A DNA stretch of 64,000 nucleotides, taken from positions 744,001 to 808,000 of the forward strand of contig NZ_JACRSZ010000001.1 in NCBI RefSeq assembly GCF_014385005.1, in the 5' to 3' direction. The position numbers and the translations under genes were made by a program. This document shows, one piece after another, positions 9,293-18,427 of the stretch. The notes below the pieces were generated by a model. That model did not search any database, was not told the origin of the DNA, and saw only the letters and a list, made by a program, of their open reading frames with translations. Numbering within the stretch: position 1 is the stretch's first letter; the number at the start of each line of letters is the position of its first letter. The DNA is from Jingyaoa shaoxingensis. GTDB taxonomy: Bacteria; Bacillota; Clostridia; Lachnospirales; Lachnospiraceae.

Positions 9293-10141
9293 TTACCCCT
9301 TCACGGCACCTGCTGTCAGACCTTCTACGATCTGGTTACTGAACATACAGTACACTACAACAGTCGGTGCAATTGCAATAATAATTGCTGCAAACATCTG
9401 TACATAGTTGGTTGCATACGGTCCCACAAAATATGTCAATGTAACCGGCAGAGTTTTTTTCATTGGATCTGAGATGAATACCATTGCCAGAAGCAGTTCA
9501 TTCCAGTTTCCCACAAAGGTCATCAGACCAGATACGAAGAAACCAGTCCTCGCCAGCGGGAATGCGATCTTGAAGAAAAATCCGTAGATACCGCAGCCAT
9601 CGATTGCCGCAGATTCAAACAACTCTCCAGGCATACTCTTGAAGAATCCTGTCATAAGGAAAATTGTCATTGGCAATGAAAACGTAATATACGGAATCAT
9701 CAGTCCAAACCGGCTGTTAGTCAGTCCCAGATTGGCAAAACGTACAAACAGTGGAATCAGAATACAGTGTACCGGAACCATCATACCAATCAGGAAAAAG
9801 GTATGTGCCGCTTCCGACAGCTTCCATTTCATTCTTGCAATGGCAAATGCTGCCATAGATCCAAAAAACAGACTGACTGCCAGACTGACACCGCAGACCA
9901 GTGCAGAGTTCAGAAGGGCTGCTCCAAGCTTGCCCATGGTCCATGCCTGTGCATAGTTCTCCGGATGCAGTACCTTCGGCAGACCGAAAGGATCAGACAT
10001 CACTGCCGCATTGTCTTTCAATGACACACACAGCATCCATAAAAGCGGTGCAACATAGATTACTACCAACAGTGCCAATACAATATATAAAATCACAATG
10101 ATCGGAGAAACAGGTTTTTTTATTGTTTTATTCTTTCCCAT
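9293..10141 (-). CDS. Sugar ABC transporter permease (MalG type)
   Basis: 282-residue integral membrane protein with about six transmembrane segments and the EAA loop (FESAAIDGCGIYGFFFKIAF) that contacts the ATPase. The C-terminus QIVEGLTAGAVKG is typical of MalG/LacG permeases. It pairs with the MalF-type gene 12 bp upstream. No ATPase gene is encoded in this locus, as is usual when a shared MsiK/UgpC-type ATPase elsewhere serves several importers. Confidence 0.93.
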   Translation of the reverse strand: MGKNKTIKKPVSPIIVILYIVLALLVVIYVAPLLWMLCVSLKDNAAVMSDPFGLPKVLHPENYAQAWTMGKLGAALLNSALVCGVSLAVSLFFGSMAAFAIARMKWKLSEAAHTFFLIGMMVPVHCILIPLFVRFANLGLTNSRFGLMIPYITFSLPMTIFLMTGFFKSMPGELFESAAIDGCGIYGFFFKIAFPLARTGFFVSGLMTFVGNWNELLLAMVFISDPMKKTLPVTLTYFVGPYATNYVQMFAAIIIAIAPTVVVYCMFSNQIVEGLTAGAVKG

Positions 10142-10153
10142 TTATCTTTCCTC

Positions 10154-11041
10154 CTAACCTTCATAATTTTCTACTTTGATGATACGTTTGATCACCAGTG
10201 TAACTACCAGACACATCACCAGAAGTACTACGGATATGGCACTTGCATAACCATACTTAAAATAATTAAAACCTTCTGCATACAGCTCTGTTGCCAGTAC
10301 CTCTGTCCTATGGTTCGGTCCGCCCTGAGTCATGTTGTAGATCAGGTCGAAGAACTTCAGAGAACCGATACAGTTCAGAGATAATGACGTAATCATCATC
10401 GGTTTAATCAGCGGTAATGTGATGTACCGAAATGCTTTCGCTCTGGATGCGCCGTCTATGTAAGATGCTTCATAAATATCTCTGGAAATTCCGGTGATCT
10501 GTGCCATATACAGCATCATGTTCTGTCCTGCATACTGCCACAGAGCCACAAATGCAATAACCCACATCGGCAGAATAATAAAGCCTTTGGTGTCCATCAG
10601 CCACAGCGGACCCTGGATACCAAATTTGGCAAGGAGCGCATTGATACCGATCTTCGGGTTAAACATAAATGCCCACAAAAGTCCCAAGGCTGCAGATGAT
10701 AATACACACGGAAGATAATATATATTCTTAAATAAGTTCCTGCCTTTTGGAATATTCGTAAGGAATACTGCCAGTCCCAGACCTACGATCTGCTGGCTGA
10801 CTGCGGAAAACAGCATGAAAAAGATAGAGTTTTTCAATGCAATACGAAATGTGGAATCTTTCAAAAACAGCTTTTTATAATTTGCCAGTCCGACAAATTT
10901 CGGCGGTGTAAGTGCCGCATAATCACACAATGAATAATACAGCATCTGACAGATCGGTACGATGAGTACCAGAACAAACATCAGAAGTGCCGGTGCAATA
11001 AAGATGAAAATGGCTTTTTTATCTTTCAGAATCTTATCCAT
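10154..11041 (-). CDS. Sugar ABC transporter permease (MalF type)
   Basis: 295-residue membrane protein with about six transmembrane segments. The EAA loop (YEASYIDGASRAKAF) lies near residue 190, and MTQGGPNHRTEVLATELY is the conserved MalF/LacF-family segment. First permease of the operon, 85 bp after the binding-protein gene and behind a read-through terminator, so its expression is expected to be lower than that of the binding protein. Confidence 0.93.
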   Translation of the reverse strand: MDKILKDKKAIFIFIAPALLMFVLVLIVPICQMLYYSLCDYAALTPPKFVGLANYKKLFLKDSTFRIALKNSIFFMLFSAVSQQIVGLGLAVFLTNIPKGRNLFKNIYYLPCVLSSAALGLLWAFMFNPKIGINALLAKFGIQGPLWLMDTKGFIILPMWVIAFVALWQYAGQNMMLYMAQITGISRDIYEASYIDGASRAKAFRYITLPLIKPMMITSLSLNCIGSLKFFDLIYNMTQGGPNHRTEVLATELYAEGFNYFKYGYASAISVVLLVMCLVVTLVIKRIIKVENYEG

Positions 11042-11063
11042 AACATCCTCCTCTTGTTTAATG

Positions 11064-11106
11064 AAAAAGGCTGCTACGGAACATGCCTTTTTGTTCCGCA
11101 GCAGCC
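11064..11106 (-). terminator. Read-through terminator between binding protein and permeases
   Basis: On the minus strand GGCTGCT and CGGAAC arms pair across a ten-base loop with one bulge, followed by TTTTT. It separates the binding-protein gene from the permease genes of the same operon, a common way to make more binding protein than permease. Confidence 0.85.
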
Positions 11107-11126
11107 ATGTGCCTTCAGATTATATT

Positions 11127-12422
11127 TTATTCCCAAACGTTGTCTTCATAGAATGTCTGTACGGTCTGGAATGCTTCTTCCGGTGTCTGGTTGCCAAGGA
11201 AGATGTCAACCATAGCGTTGTCAAAGCAGTCACCAGCTTCTACAGATGCCAGGGATTCATTGTAGAATCCGAATGTACCTGTTGCATTGGCAAGAATATC
11301 TGTGACATATTTTAACTGAGCAGGTGCTGCATCGTAATCAATGTCGATATCTTTGATGATTGGAATCTTTCCACCAACTTCAGCGGTATACTTCTGAGCG
11401 GTCTCATCTGTGAACATCTTCATCAAAGCTATTACTGCATCCTGATGTTCTGTGGTAGAACTCATCAGAAGGTTATCTGTCTTAACGATCATACGGTTCG
11501 GATCATTTGCTCCTTCGATTGCAGGAAACTGGAATACACCACATTTGCTTTCGAAGTCTGGATTGTTACCATTGATCTGAGCAATTGCCCATGAACCCTG
11601 AATCAGCATAGCTGCTTCACCATTGTAGAAGCCTGCTGTAGCCTGATCATTGGAATCACCTGCTGCTGTTTCCTGGAAGTACTGGGACAGTTCTTTTAAT
11701 TTTGTTCCGGCTTCTACACAGTTCTCATCAGTCCAGTTTGCTTCATGGGATGCGATTGCTGCAAGGTCAACGCCCTGGCGGTCACACAGATAACCTGCTA
11801 CCATGGATAAGCACCATGCAGTTCCTGCAGAACAGCTGATTGGTGTATAGCCTGCATCTTTGATCTTCTGGCATACATCCAGCAATTCGTCGTATGTAGT
11901 CGGAACTTCTACACCAACTTCATCAAAGATCTCTGTATTATAGAAGCAGAGAGCTGCTGCAAAGTTGGTAGGTACTGCATAGATCTCACCATCATAAGTC
12001 ATTCTTTCGAAAATACCATCGGTAAATCCGTCATACCATTCTTTTTCCTGATTTTCCAGGATATCGGTCAGCGGAGCTGCCGCCTGCGCATTTACATATA
12101 CGTCCATATTCGGACCCGGGTTACAGATGAAGCAGTCCGGTGTCTGACCTGCTGCGATCAGTGCATTTAACTTGCCGTCATACTCTTCCAGATTGGTTGT
12201 AATCGGTGTTACATGATACTGTCCGTCATAAGTCTCATTGAAACGATTGATAACGTCTGCATAACCCTTGGAAATTAAGTCCTCCGTTGCTTCCAGGTCA
12301 TCCCAGAACATCCATGTGATTTCTTCCACATCACCTTCAGCAGATGCGGTCATCGGAACTGCCGCAAACATACCTGCTACCATAGCTGTGGAAAGTAATA
12401 CGGAAAGTAACTTTTTCTTCAT
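11127..12422 (-). CDS. Extracellular sugar-binding protein of ABC importer (family 1)
   Basis: 431-residue SBP_bac_1 family protein that captures an oligosaccharide outside the membrane. It has an N-terminal signal sequence (KKKLLSVLLSTAMVAGMFAA) and a cleavage-like TASA-EG site near residue 29, then the family body (NTEIFDEVGVEVPTTYDE; GEAAMLIQGSWA). There is no lipobox cysteine, unusual for a Gram-positive binding protein, so anchoring is unclear. First gene of the operon with two permeases, GH3 and GH43, suggesting a xylan-type oligosaccharide ligand (inference). Transcribed from an AraC-type promoter that diverges from the regulator gene. Confidence 0.92.
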   Translation of the reverse strand: MKKKLLSVLLSTAMVAGMFAAVPMTASAEGDVEEITWMFWDDLEATEDLISKGYADVINRFNETYDGQYHVTPITTNLEEYDGKLNALIAAGQTPDCFICNPGPNMDVYVNAQAAAPLTDILENQEKEWYDGFTDGIFERMTYDGEIYAVPTNFAAALCFYNTEIFDEVGVEVPTTYDELLDVCQKIKDAGYTPISCSAGTAWCLSMVAGYLCDRQGVDLAAIASHEANWTDENCVEAGTKLKELSQYFQETAAGDSNDQATAGFYNGEAAMLIQGSWAIAQINGNNPDFESKCGVFQFPAIEGANDPNRMIVKTDNLLMSSTTEHQDAVIALMKMFTDETAQKYTAEVGGKIPIIKDIDIDYDAAPAQLKYVTDILANATGTFGFYNESLASVEAGDCFDNAMVDIFLGNQTPEEAFQTVQTFYEDNVWE

Positions 12423-12470
12423 TTTGTAAATCCCCCTTTTTTATTTTTTGTTCACGCTCTTGATACTCAA

Positions 12471-12532
12471 ATCATAGCAAAGCTATATGGTTCTTTCACT
12501 TCAATTCTTGCCTTTTAACTCCAAATTCTTGC
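12471..12532 (-). promoter_or_regulatory. AraC-activated promoter with direct-repeat sites
   Basis: On the minus strand an extended -10 (TGC-TATGAT, hexamer 12471-12476) has no good -35. Two copies of AATTCTTGC (read on +, 12503-12511 and 12524-12532) start 21 bp apart just upstream of the -35 position. Direct repeats two helical turns apart, touching a weak -35, are the usual layout of AraC-family class II activation. The divergent AraC gene next door is the likely activator. The rest of 12423-12741 is AT-rich with nothing else recognisable. Confidence 0.6.
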
Positions 12533-12741
12533 TATTTCATTTTTTCTTTTATATCTATATGTATAGTTTTTACAATTATTATCTGGCATTTTTATTTATT
12601 ATCACTGTAATTTTTCGTATTTTTTTAAAATTATATACAATTCATCTTCTTATTATTGTATTTTTTCCGTGATTGTGATATGTTTTAGTAAAATAAATTA
12701 AAGCAATTTTTTATTTTAAAATTGTATAAAAGGGGATACAT

Positions 12742-13599
12742 ATGATCCACCATCTCAGTGGCATCCACGAAACGGCAGATTACCGTACCGATACACAGAT
12801 CTGCCTGTATTATAACGATGAAAATGAAAATTACCCGCCTCACTGGCACACGCCTTTTGAAGTAATTATGCCAGTAAAAAACGGTTATACCGTGGTTGTA
12901 AGCGAACAACATTATGAACTGCGGGAAGGTGACATTCTGGTTATCTGCCCCGGCATCGTCCATGAGCTTTTTGCGCCTGAAAGTGGAGAACGTATTATTT
13001 TTCAGCCGTCCCTGTCACAGATTCAGATCCGGGAACTGGATCTTCTGATTTCCCTGCTTCGCCCTGCTGTACTGATTACCCCGGAAGAATTTCCGGACTT
13101 TCATCCGGTTGCCAGAAGACTTATGATGGAAATCAAAGAGGAATATTTCCTGTGTGAACCATATTATGAGACTGCCGTTTACTCCAGATTCATGCGCATT
13201 CTGGTGGATATCGGAAGGCTTCACGGAGCTCTGAAACATCCGGTATCCGATGCATCCAACAGCCGTCAGAAGGACTATCTGGACAAGTTTCTCTATATCA
13301 CCAACTATATCAATGAACACTTTGCCGAGAATCTGTCTCTGGAACAGGTGGCTGATCTTGCCGGCTTCAGCAAGTACCATTTTACCCGGCTGTTCAAGCA
13401 GTATACGGACACTTCCTTCTACAAATATCTGAACCAGAAGCGCATCGACTACGCCAAAACACTCCTTCTGGACCCAGATCTTCCTGTCATCGATGTGGCA
13501 TTACAGTGTGGCTTCTCCAGTCTTTCCGCATTCCTGCGGATGTTCAAACAGTTAAATAAATGCACACCGACAGAATTTCGGAATATGTATGATTACTAA
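12742..13599 (+). CDS. AraC family transcriptional regulator with cupin sensor domain
   Basis: 285-residue regulator. The N-terminal cupin (about 15-100, HWHTPFEVIMPVKNGY and GDILVICPGIVHEL) is expected to bind a sugar. The C-terminal part has the two AraC helix-turn-helix motifs (LSLEQVADLAGFSKYHFTRLF and IDVALQCGFSSLSAFLRMFK) and ends in CTPTEFRN. It is divergent from the binding-protein operon and probably activates it on sensing the imported oligosaccharide. AAGGGG precedes the ATG. Confidence 0.93.
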   Translation: MIHHLSGIHETADYRTDTQICLYYNDENENYPPHWHTPFEVIMPVKNGYTVVVSEQHYELREGDILVICPGIVHELFAPESGERIIFQPSLSQIQIRELDLLISLLRPAVLITPEEFPDFHPVARRLMMEIKEEYFLCEPYYETAVYSRFMRILVDIGRLHGALKHPVSDASNSRQKDYLDKFLYITNYINEHFAENLSLEQVADLAGFSKYHFTRLFKQYTDTSFYKYLNQKRIDYAKTLLLDPDLPVIDVALQCGFSSLSAFLRMFKQLNKCTPTEFRNMYDY

Positions 13600-13634
13600 A
13601 AAACCCGACAGCACCTTAAATTTTTTCAAAAAAA

Positions 13635-13671
13635 GTGCTGCCGCACTAATTTTCACTTAGTGCGACAGCAC
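13635..13671 (-). terminator. Intrinsic terminator of the GH91 operon
   Basis: Near-perfect hairpin GTGCTG-CGCACTAA / TTAGTGCG-CAGCAC, followed on the minus strand by TTTTTTT. It lies between the convergent AraC and GH91 genes. A second copy of GACAGCACC at about 13606 offers an alternative pairing. Confidence 0.85.
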
Positions 13672-13717
13672 CATCTACATTCCGACGGTAATTTTCCGCT
13701 CCATATAAATGTTTTTT

Positions 13718-15058
13718 CTACATCAGTTCCGGAATTCCTCTGCATACATTTTTACTTCTGTCCATCCTGATCTGTGAATCTCTTCCGGTATCCAGCACCA
13801 CATTTTTTACAGATTCTTTTTCCACAAGGACCGCAATTACCGGAAGCTCCTGTAACTCACTTACACTTAACAGCGCACCTACCTGCGCATCAAAACAGGA
13901 ATCTTCCCCGGCGGCTTTCTCCTGCGTGTTCTGCGTCGTTGCTACAATATGATTGCTGGCAATATAATTTCCGGTTCCTGAAACCAGATGAATGATACTC
14001 GGCACACAGCCTTCCGGTTTCAGATATTTGGTATCAATCGTCTCTGATATATGGTTGGCAATAATCGAATTGTTCGTTCCCTCTATGCGGAGCAGTCCAT
14101 AATCATCCTCCAGCCCATTATCATATCCCTGCATTGGCGGCCACGGCTCATGGTCACGAAGAAAATGGTTAGACGAAACCAGATTTTCCGTACAGTTATT
14201 TTCAAATACCAGCATTCCCGGATAAAAGGAATGAAAACGGTTACCGGTTATTGAAGAACGCAGCACACCGGAGAAATGCACGCTGCTGGTTCCCCGTGGA
14301 AAAATATTGTTCGATGCAACCAGAAGTCCGCCAAAGTTCTGTGCATAAATAGAATATCCACGATAGCCGGCACCCATCAGATTATCGGTAATCTTGGATG
14401 CCTGTCCTGCCTCCCGCAGTTCCACACAATTTCCACATTCCGCAATAAAATTATCATGAATCGATAATGCATCTGAATTATACGTGGTGACACCATGTTC
14501 CAAGTAGATAATTCCCATGCCGGTAATGCGGAAGGAATCCTGCGCACTTGCAATATAAATACCGGTTTTTCCATTCAGATAAGTATTCTCAGGATCTCCT
14601 GATCCATCATCCACAAAATGCAATCCGTCGATACAGAAATTCTCAAATTCCACTGAACTGATCCGCGGATCTCCTTCTCTCTTTACCAGGAACGCTGCGC
14701 CTGTATATTCTTCCTCTCCCGGTTTCAGATCTACCAGAATCCGGCTGCCTCCAGGCCATAATTCATGGAGATCCTTCCACTGATCCTGCGGGACATTGAA
14801 ACGGATACTGGAAGATACAAACCCGTGCCCTGATCCCTGAATCTTCAGATAACTGATATCGATCAGCACCTGTGTGCGAAGATGATAGTCTCCGGATGGA
14901 ATATAAATTACAGCTCCCGGTTTTCCCTCTTCATTATGATCTGTATCCTTCTGCCTGCTTTTGATATCTGCGATGATACTGTTCAGTACCTCCCCTATAT
15001 CCGTATATGGATTTCCTACATGCCATTCTGTCACATCATAATAATTCTTAGATGCCAT
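13718..15058 (-). CDS. GH91 family enzyme: difructose anhydride hydrolase / inulin fructotransferase
   Basis: 446-residue right-handed beta-helix protein that closely matches the inulin fructotransferase family (GH91) along its length: NYYDVTEWHVGNPYTDIGE, PSGDYHLRTQVLIDI, GSGHGF, DGLHF, NGKTGI, FYPGM, FLRDHEPW. The family's catalytic Asp and Glu, eleven residues apart, fit the D and E of SIHDNF...CVEL (residues 202 and 213 here). GH91 enzymes either convert inulin ends to difructose anhydride (usually secreted) or hydrolyse difructose anhydride III to inulobiose. This protein has no signal peptide and sits with a cytoplasmic GH32 and an importer, favouring the intracellular hydrolase role (inference). 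The chosen ATG has AGGAGG seven bases upstream; the ATG two codons earlier is too close. Confidence 0.88.
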   Translation of the reverse strand: MASKNYYDVTEWHVGNPYTDIGEVLNSIIADIKSRQKDTDHNEEGKPGAVIYIPSGDYHLRTQVLIDISYLKIQGSGHGFVSSSIRFNVPQDQWKDLHELWPGGSRILVDLKPGEEEYTGAAFLVKREGDPRISSVEFENFCIDGLHFVDDGSGDPENTYLNGKTGIYIASAQDSFRITGMGIIYLEHGVTTYNSDALSIHDNFIAECGNCVELREAGQASKITDNLMGAGYRGYSIYAQNFGGLLVASNNIFPRGTSSVHFSGVLRSSITGNRFHSFYPGMLVFENNCTENLVSSNHFLRDHEPWPPMQGYDNGLEDDYGLLRIEGTNNSIIANHISETIDTKYLKPEGCVPSIIHLVSGTGNYIASNHIVATTQNTQEKAAGEDSCFDAQVGALLSVSELQELPVIAVLVEKESVKNVVLDTGRDSQIRMDRSKNVCRGIPELM

Positions 15059-15076
15059 CTTCATTCCTCCTGCCTG

Positions 15077-16561
15077 TTATCTGAAGCATTCCTGTAAACC
15101 ATATGCCTCATAATCTGTAATATGCACTGTTCCACCATCTGCCAGAATATAGATCTGATTCTGTGCATTCCCTGCAAAAATATTATTGGAATGGTTATTC
15201 CGGTATCGATCCGCAAAGATCTCCAACGAACTCTGATCAGAGAAAATATGCACATCCAGTTCCTTCTTCCCACATAATATCACACTGCTTCTGGAAATGC
15301 CACGGCTCCATCCATCTGCCCTGTTACGGTCTGTCCTGATCTCTCCTTCTTTAAAATCCAGAATCCAGCGAGTCTCCCGGTCTTCCCCACAACGAAGCAT
15401 CAGCGTCAATCTGTCTGCATTACTTTTTTCCAGGTCTATTTTGAATTTCATTTCAAAGCAGATCCCGTCTCCGGCCTTCAGTTCCTGCTTCTGATCCGCC
15501 ACCTCAAAGTCAGGACGCCCTTCCTTCTCTTTACGGATCGTTTCCATTTCTTTCACCGGCAGGAACTGCAGTGTATGATCCTCACAAAGCTGTACTTCTC
15601 TTGCGATATTAAAGAAGCCACACCAGCCTTCTCTGTAGGTTGGACCCCAGTCCTTCCACAATGGCATCCATTCCCATTCATTCGCCCATGCAACCACAAT
15701 ACGGCGTCCGTCCGGTGCCAGAAACGACTGTGGTGCATAATAATCAAATCCCCAGTCAAATTCTCCACTTTCATGTGGTTCAAACTTTCCTGTCTGATAA
15801 TCAAAATCTCCAACCAAGTAAACCGAAGTATGATCCCCTGATCCCATAGGCGAAAACGTCAGTATATACCGTCCGTCCAGTTCATAAAAATCCGGGCATT
15901 CCCACATATATCCCCATTCTCCGCGACTCTCGGCCAGCACATTCAGGTACTCCCAGTCAAGCAGATCCCCGGAACGGTAGATCAATGCAAGTCCTCTGTT
16001 ATTTCTGCTGGTTCCCACTACCAGATAAAAATAATCCCCGTGTTTCCAGATCTTTGGATCACGAAAAGAATCTTCCGCGAACCCCTCCGGTGCTTCTATC
16101 ACCGGATTTCCTTCATATTTTTCAAAATGAACCCCATCTTCACTCCATGCCAGACACTGGGTCTGCTTTACTCCATGACCTTCATTAGCTGTTCCTGTAT
16201 AAATCAGCCAGAGTTTTCCATCATGTTCTATGGCACTTCCCGAAAAACAGCCGCCTTTTAAATGGTCATCATATGTTTCACTTGGTGCCAGTGCCAGAGG
16301 CAGATATTCCCAGTGCATCAGATCTTCGCTTACTGCATGTCCCCAATGCATACTGTTCCAGAATCCATCATAGGGATTGCTCTGATAAAAGAAATGATAT
16401 TTTCCCTTATAAAAAATCAGTCCGTTGGGATCATTCATCCATCCGGTCTGCGGCATAAAATGATAATGCTGGCGCATTGCCCCGTTTTTTACGTCATTCT
16501 TTTTTTCATCTATCTCTCTTTGCGCTTTCGCAATTCTTTTCTGCATTAATTCTCTAGACAC
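15077..16561 (-). CDS. GH32 beta-fructofuranosidase
   Basis: 494-residue intracellular fructosidase. The five-bladed propeller has all three GH32 acids: Asp44 in WMNDPNG (nucleophile), Asp168 in FRDPK (transition-state stabiliser) and Glu221 in WECPD (acid/base). The C-terminal beta-sandwich (about 340-494) ends in SLEIFADRY. Translation starts at GTG, 5 bases after GGAGG. No signal peptide. It lies between the permease genes and GH91 in one operon, so it would split imported sucrose-like or fructo-oligosaccharides, or the inulobiose released by GH91, to free fructose. Confidence 0.95.
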   Translation of the reverse strand: MSRELMQKRIAKAQREIDEKKNDVKNGAMRQHYHFMPQTGWMNDPNGLIFYKGKYHFFYQSNPYDGFWNSMHWGHAVSEDLMHWEYLPLALAPSETYDDHLKGGCFSGSAIEHDGKLWLIYTGTANEGHGVKQTQCLAWSEDGVHFEKYEGNPVIEAPEGFAEDSFRDPKIWKHGDYFYLVVGTSRNNRGLALIYRSGDLLDWEYLNVLAESRGEWGYMWECPDFYELDGRYILTFSPMGSGDHTSVYLVGDFDYQTGKFEPHESGEFDWGFDYYAPQSFLAPDGRRIVVAWANEWEWMPLWKDWGPTYREGWCGFFNIAREVQLCEDHTLQFLPVKEMETIRKEKEGRPDFEVADQKQELKAGDGICFEMKFKIDLEKSNADRLTLMLRCGEDRETRWILDFKEGEIRTDRNRADGWSRGISRSSVILCGKKELDVHIFSDQSSLEIFADRYRNNHSNNIFAGNAQNQIYILADGGTVHITDYEAYGLQECFR

Positions 16562-16579
16562 GAATTTCCTCCACTCTTT

Positions 16580-17410
16580 CTATCCTTTTACGGCTCCTGC
16601 TGTCATTCCCTGTACAATATACCGCTGTGCCAGCATGGACAAAATCATAACAGGGAAGCTGAATAAAAACGCTCCTGCACACATTGGTCCCAGATCAAGA
16701 TTATATGCAGACAGGAAACCGGCAAGTCCCACGGTAAATGTCTTTGCTTTCATGCTAGTCAGCAATAATGCAACAAGGAAGTCATTCCACGCCAGAAATA
16801 AAGTAAAAATAAATGCTGTGGCAAGCCCCGGTGTACAGATCGGCAGGATCACTTTCCGGAATGTCTGCAGACTGGAAGCGCCGTCCACATAGGCAGCCTC
16901 ATCCAGTGTAGTCGGTATTCCTTCGTAGAAGCTCAGCATTGTCCACATAACAAACGGCATATTAATTGCCGCATATACAATAATCAATGCGATTCTTGTA
17001 TCATAAAGCCCCATATTACAGATAATTTCATAAATCGGTACTGCAATACTGGAGGTCGGTATCATCTTCAGACATAAGATCAACACTACCAGAAGTACTG
17101 ATAACTTTGCCCCGGATCTCTGAATGGCATAGGCCGCCAGTGATCCAAGAATCAGCGCAATCACAGTGCTGCATACTGCTGCAATCAGACTGTTTACCAG
17201 AAAACTGCCCGCATCCATTCTTGCAAATAACTGTGTAAAATTCTCTACCGAAAATGTCTTCGGGAAAAAGGATGGCGGAACCGCAATCACCTCTGCTCCC
17301 GGTTTAAAGGAACAGCAGATTACATAAATATATGGGAATAGCCATAACAATGTTAAAATTATGGAAACAATAATCGCTATTTTTATTTTTATATTACTTG
17401 TTTTTGTCAC
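16580..17410 (-). CDS. Sugar ABC transporter permease (MalG type), fructan locus
   Basis: 276-residue membrane protein with about six transmembrane segments, the EAA loop (LDEAAYVDGASSLQTFRKVI) and the MalG-type C-terminus YIVQGMTAGAVKG. It lies 29 bp after the MalF-type partner gene. Its substrate is inferred from the downstream GH32 and GH91 genes. Confidence 0.93.
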   Translation of the reverse strand: MTKTSNIKIKIAIIVSIILTLLWLFPYIYVICCSFKPGAEVIAVPPSFFPKTFSVENFTQLFARMDAGSFLVNSLIAAVCSTVIALILGSLAAYAIQRSGAKLSVLLVVLILCLKMIPTSSIAVPIYEIICNMGLYDTRIALIIVYAAINMPFVMWTMLSFYEGIPTTLDEAAYVDGASSLQTFRKVILPICTPGLATAFIFTLFLAWNDFLVALLLTSMKAKTFTVGLAGFLSAYNLDLGPMCAGAFLFSFPVMILSMLAQRYIVQGMTAGAVKG

Positions 17411-17439
17411 TTTTTTATCTCCTCACGTTACGTCTGTTA

Positions 17440-18336
17440 TCATCCGTTCTTTTTTTTCGGATTCCAGAGACTCTGCATAAATACCAGAGTGAAGATTACC
17501 AGTACCGTAATAAAAATCACCGCCATTGCACTGGCAAGTCCCGTGTTGTTATACTTTACAAGTGTCTTATAGATAATAATACTGATTGTCTCGGAAGAAC
17601 TATTCGGTCCGCCTTCTGTCATTGCCCAGATAATATCAAAGGTTCTCGCCGCATCGATGATTCGTACTGACAACGCAGTAAGAAGTACCGGCTTAATTCC
17701 CGGAAGCTTAATAAAAAAGATCTCCTGCAGTTTCCCTGCACCATCAATTCTGGCTGCTTCTGTCGTACTGCTGTCCAGTCCCTGCAGACCTGCCAGAATC
17801 ATCAGCATCATAAATGGTGTGGTCAGCCAGATATCTGCAATACAGCATGCCAGCAGAGACCATTTTGAATCAGCCAGCCACAGAATATCACTGCTGCCGG
17901 ATAAAATACCGATTCTGGCAAGCAGTTCATTTACAATACCGAAGCTGGAACTCATCATCAGTTTCCAGGTAAGACCTGCCACCAGCGGAGCAATCATAAG
18001 TGGTGTCATCATCAGGGAACGGACGATTTTACTGCCTTTATAGTCCAGTTCAAATAACAGCGCAAACAGGAATCCGAATGCCGTTTCAAAGCCCACTGCA
18101 ACCAGAATATAAATCAGTGTATTTTTCAACTGCTTTAACATTCCGCTTCCGCTAAACGCCTTTATATAATTGCTCAGTCCGATAAACGTTCTGTCTCCCG
18201 TAATCCCGATTTTAAAGAAGCTGTCGAACACCATCTTACAGATCGGATAAATCAGGAATGCCCCCATAAAAACAGCCCCCGGCAGAAAGAACAGCAATAA
18301 TGTCTTTCTTGATATTAATTTCATATTTATTCCCAC
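17440..18336 (-). CDS. Sugar ABC transporter permease (MalF type), fructan locus
   Basis: 298-residue membrane protein with about six transmembrane segments, EAA loop (STTEAARIDGAGKLQEIFFI) and the MTEGGPNSSSETISI segment of MalF-type permeases. Partner of the adjacent MalG-type permease. No ATPase gene is present, so the shared ATPase must be elsewhere in the genome. Confidence 0.93.
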   Translation of the reverse strand: MGINMKLISRKTLLLFFLPGAVFMGAFLIYPICKMVFDSFFKIGITGDRTFIGLSNYIKAFSGSGMLKQLKNTLIYILVAVGFETAFGFLFALLFELDYKGSKIVRSLMMTPLMIAPLVAGLTWKLMMSSSFGIVNELLARIGILSGSSDILWLADSKWSLLACCIADIWLTTPFMMLMILAGLQGLDSSTTEAARIDGAGKLQEIFFIKLPGIKPVLLTALSVRIIDAARTFDIIWAMTEGGPNSSSETISIIIYKTLVKYNNTGLASAMAVIFITVLVIFTLVFMQSLWNPKKKNG

Positions 18337-18427
18337 TTTCTGAAACGAAGGGTGATCCTTTCAGTTCTGCAACCTTATGAATCACCCTCTTGTTCACTCA
18401 CCAGTTATTCTGTACTTGCTTTTTGTC

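Noticed and set aside
5850..9472. Several plus-strand frames of 60-318 codons across the GH43/GH3 genes
   Set aside because: All lie antisense to strongly conserved glycosidase genes and have no recognisable domains.
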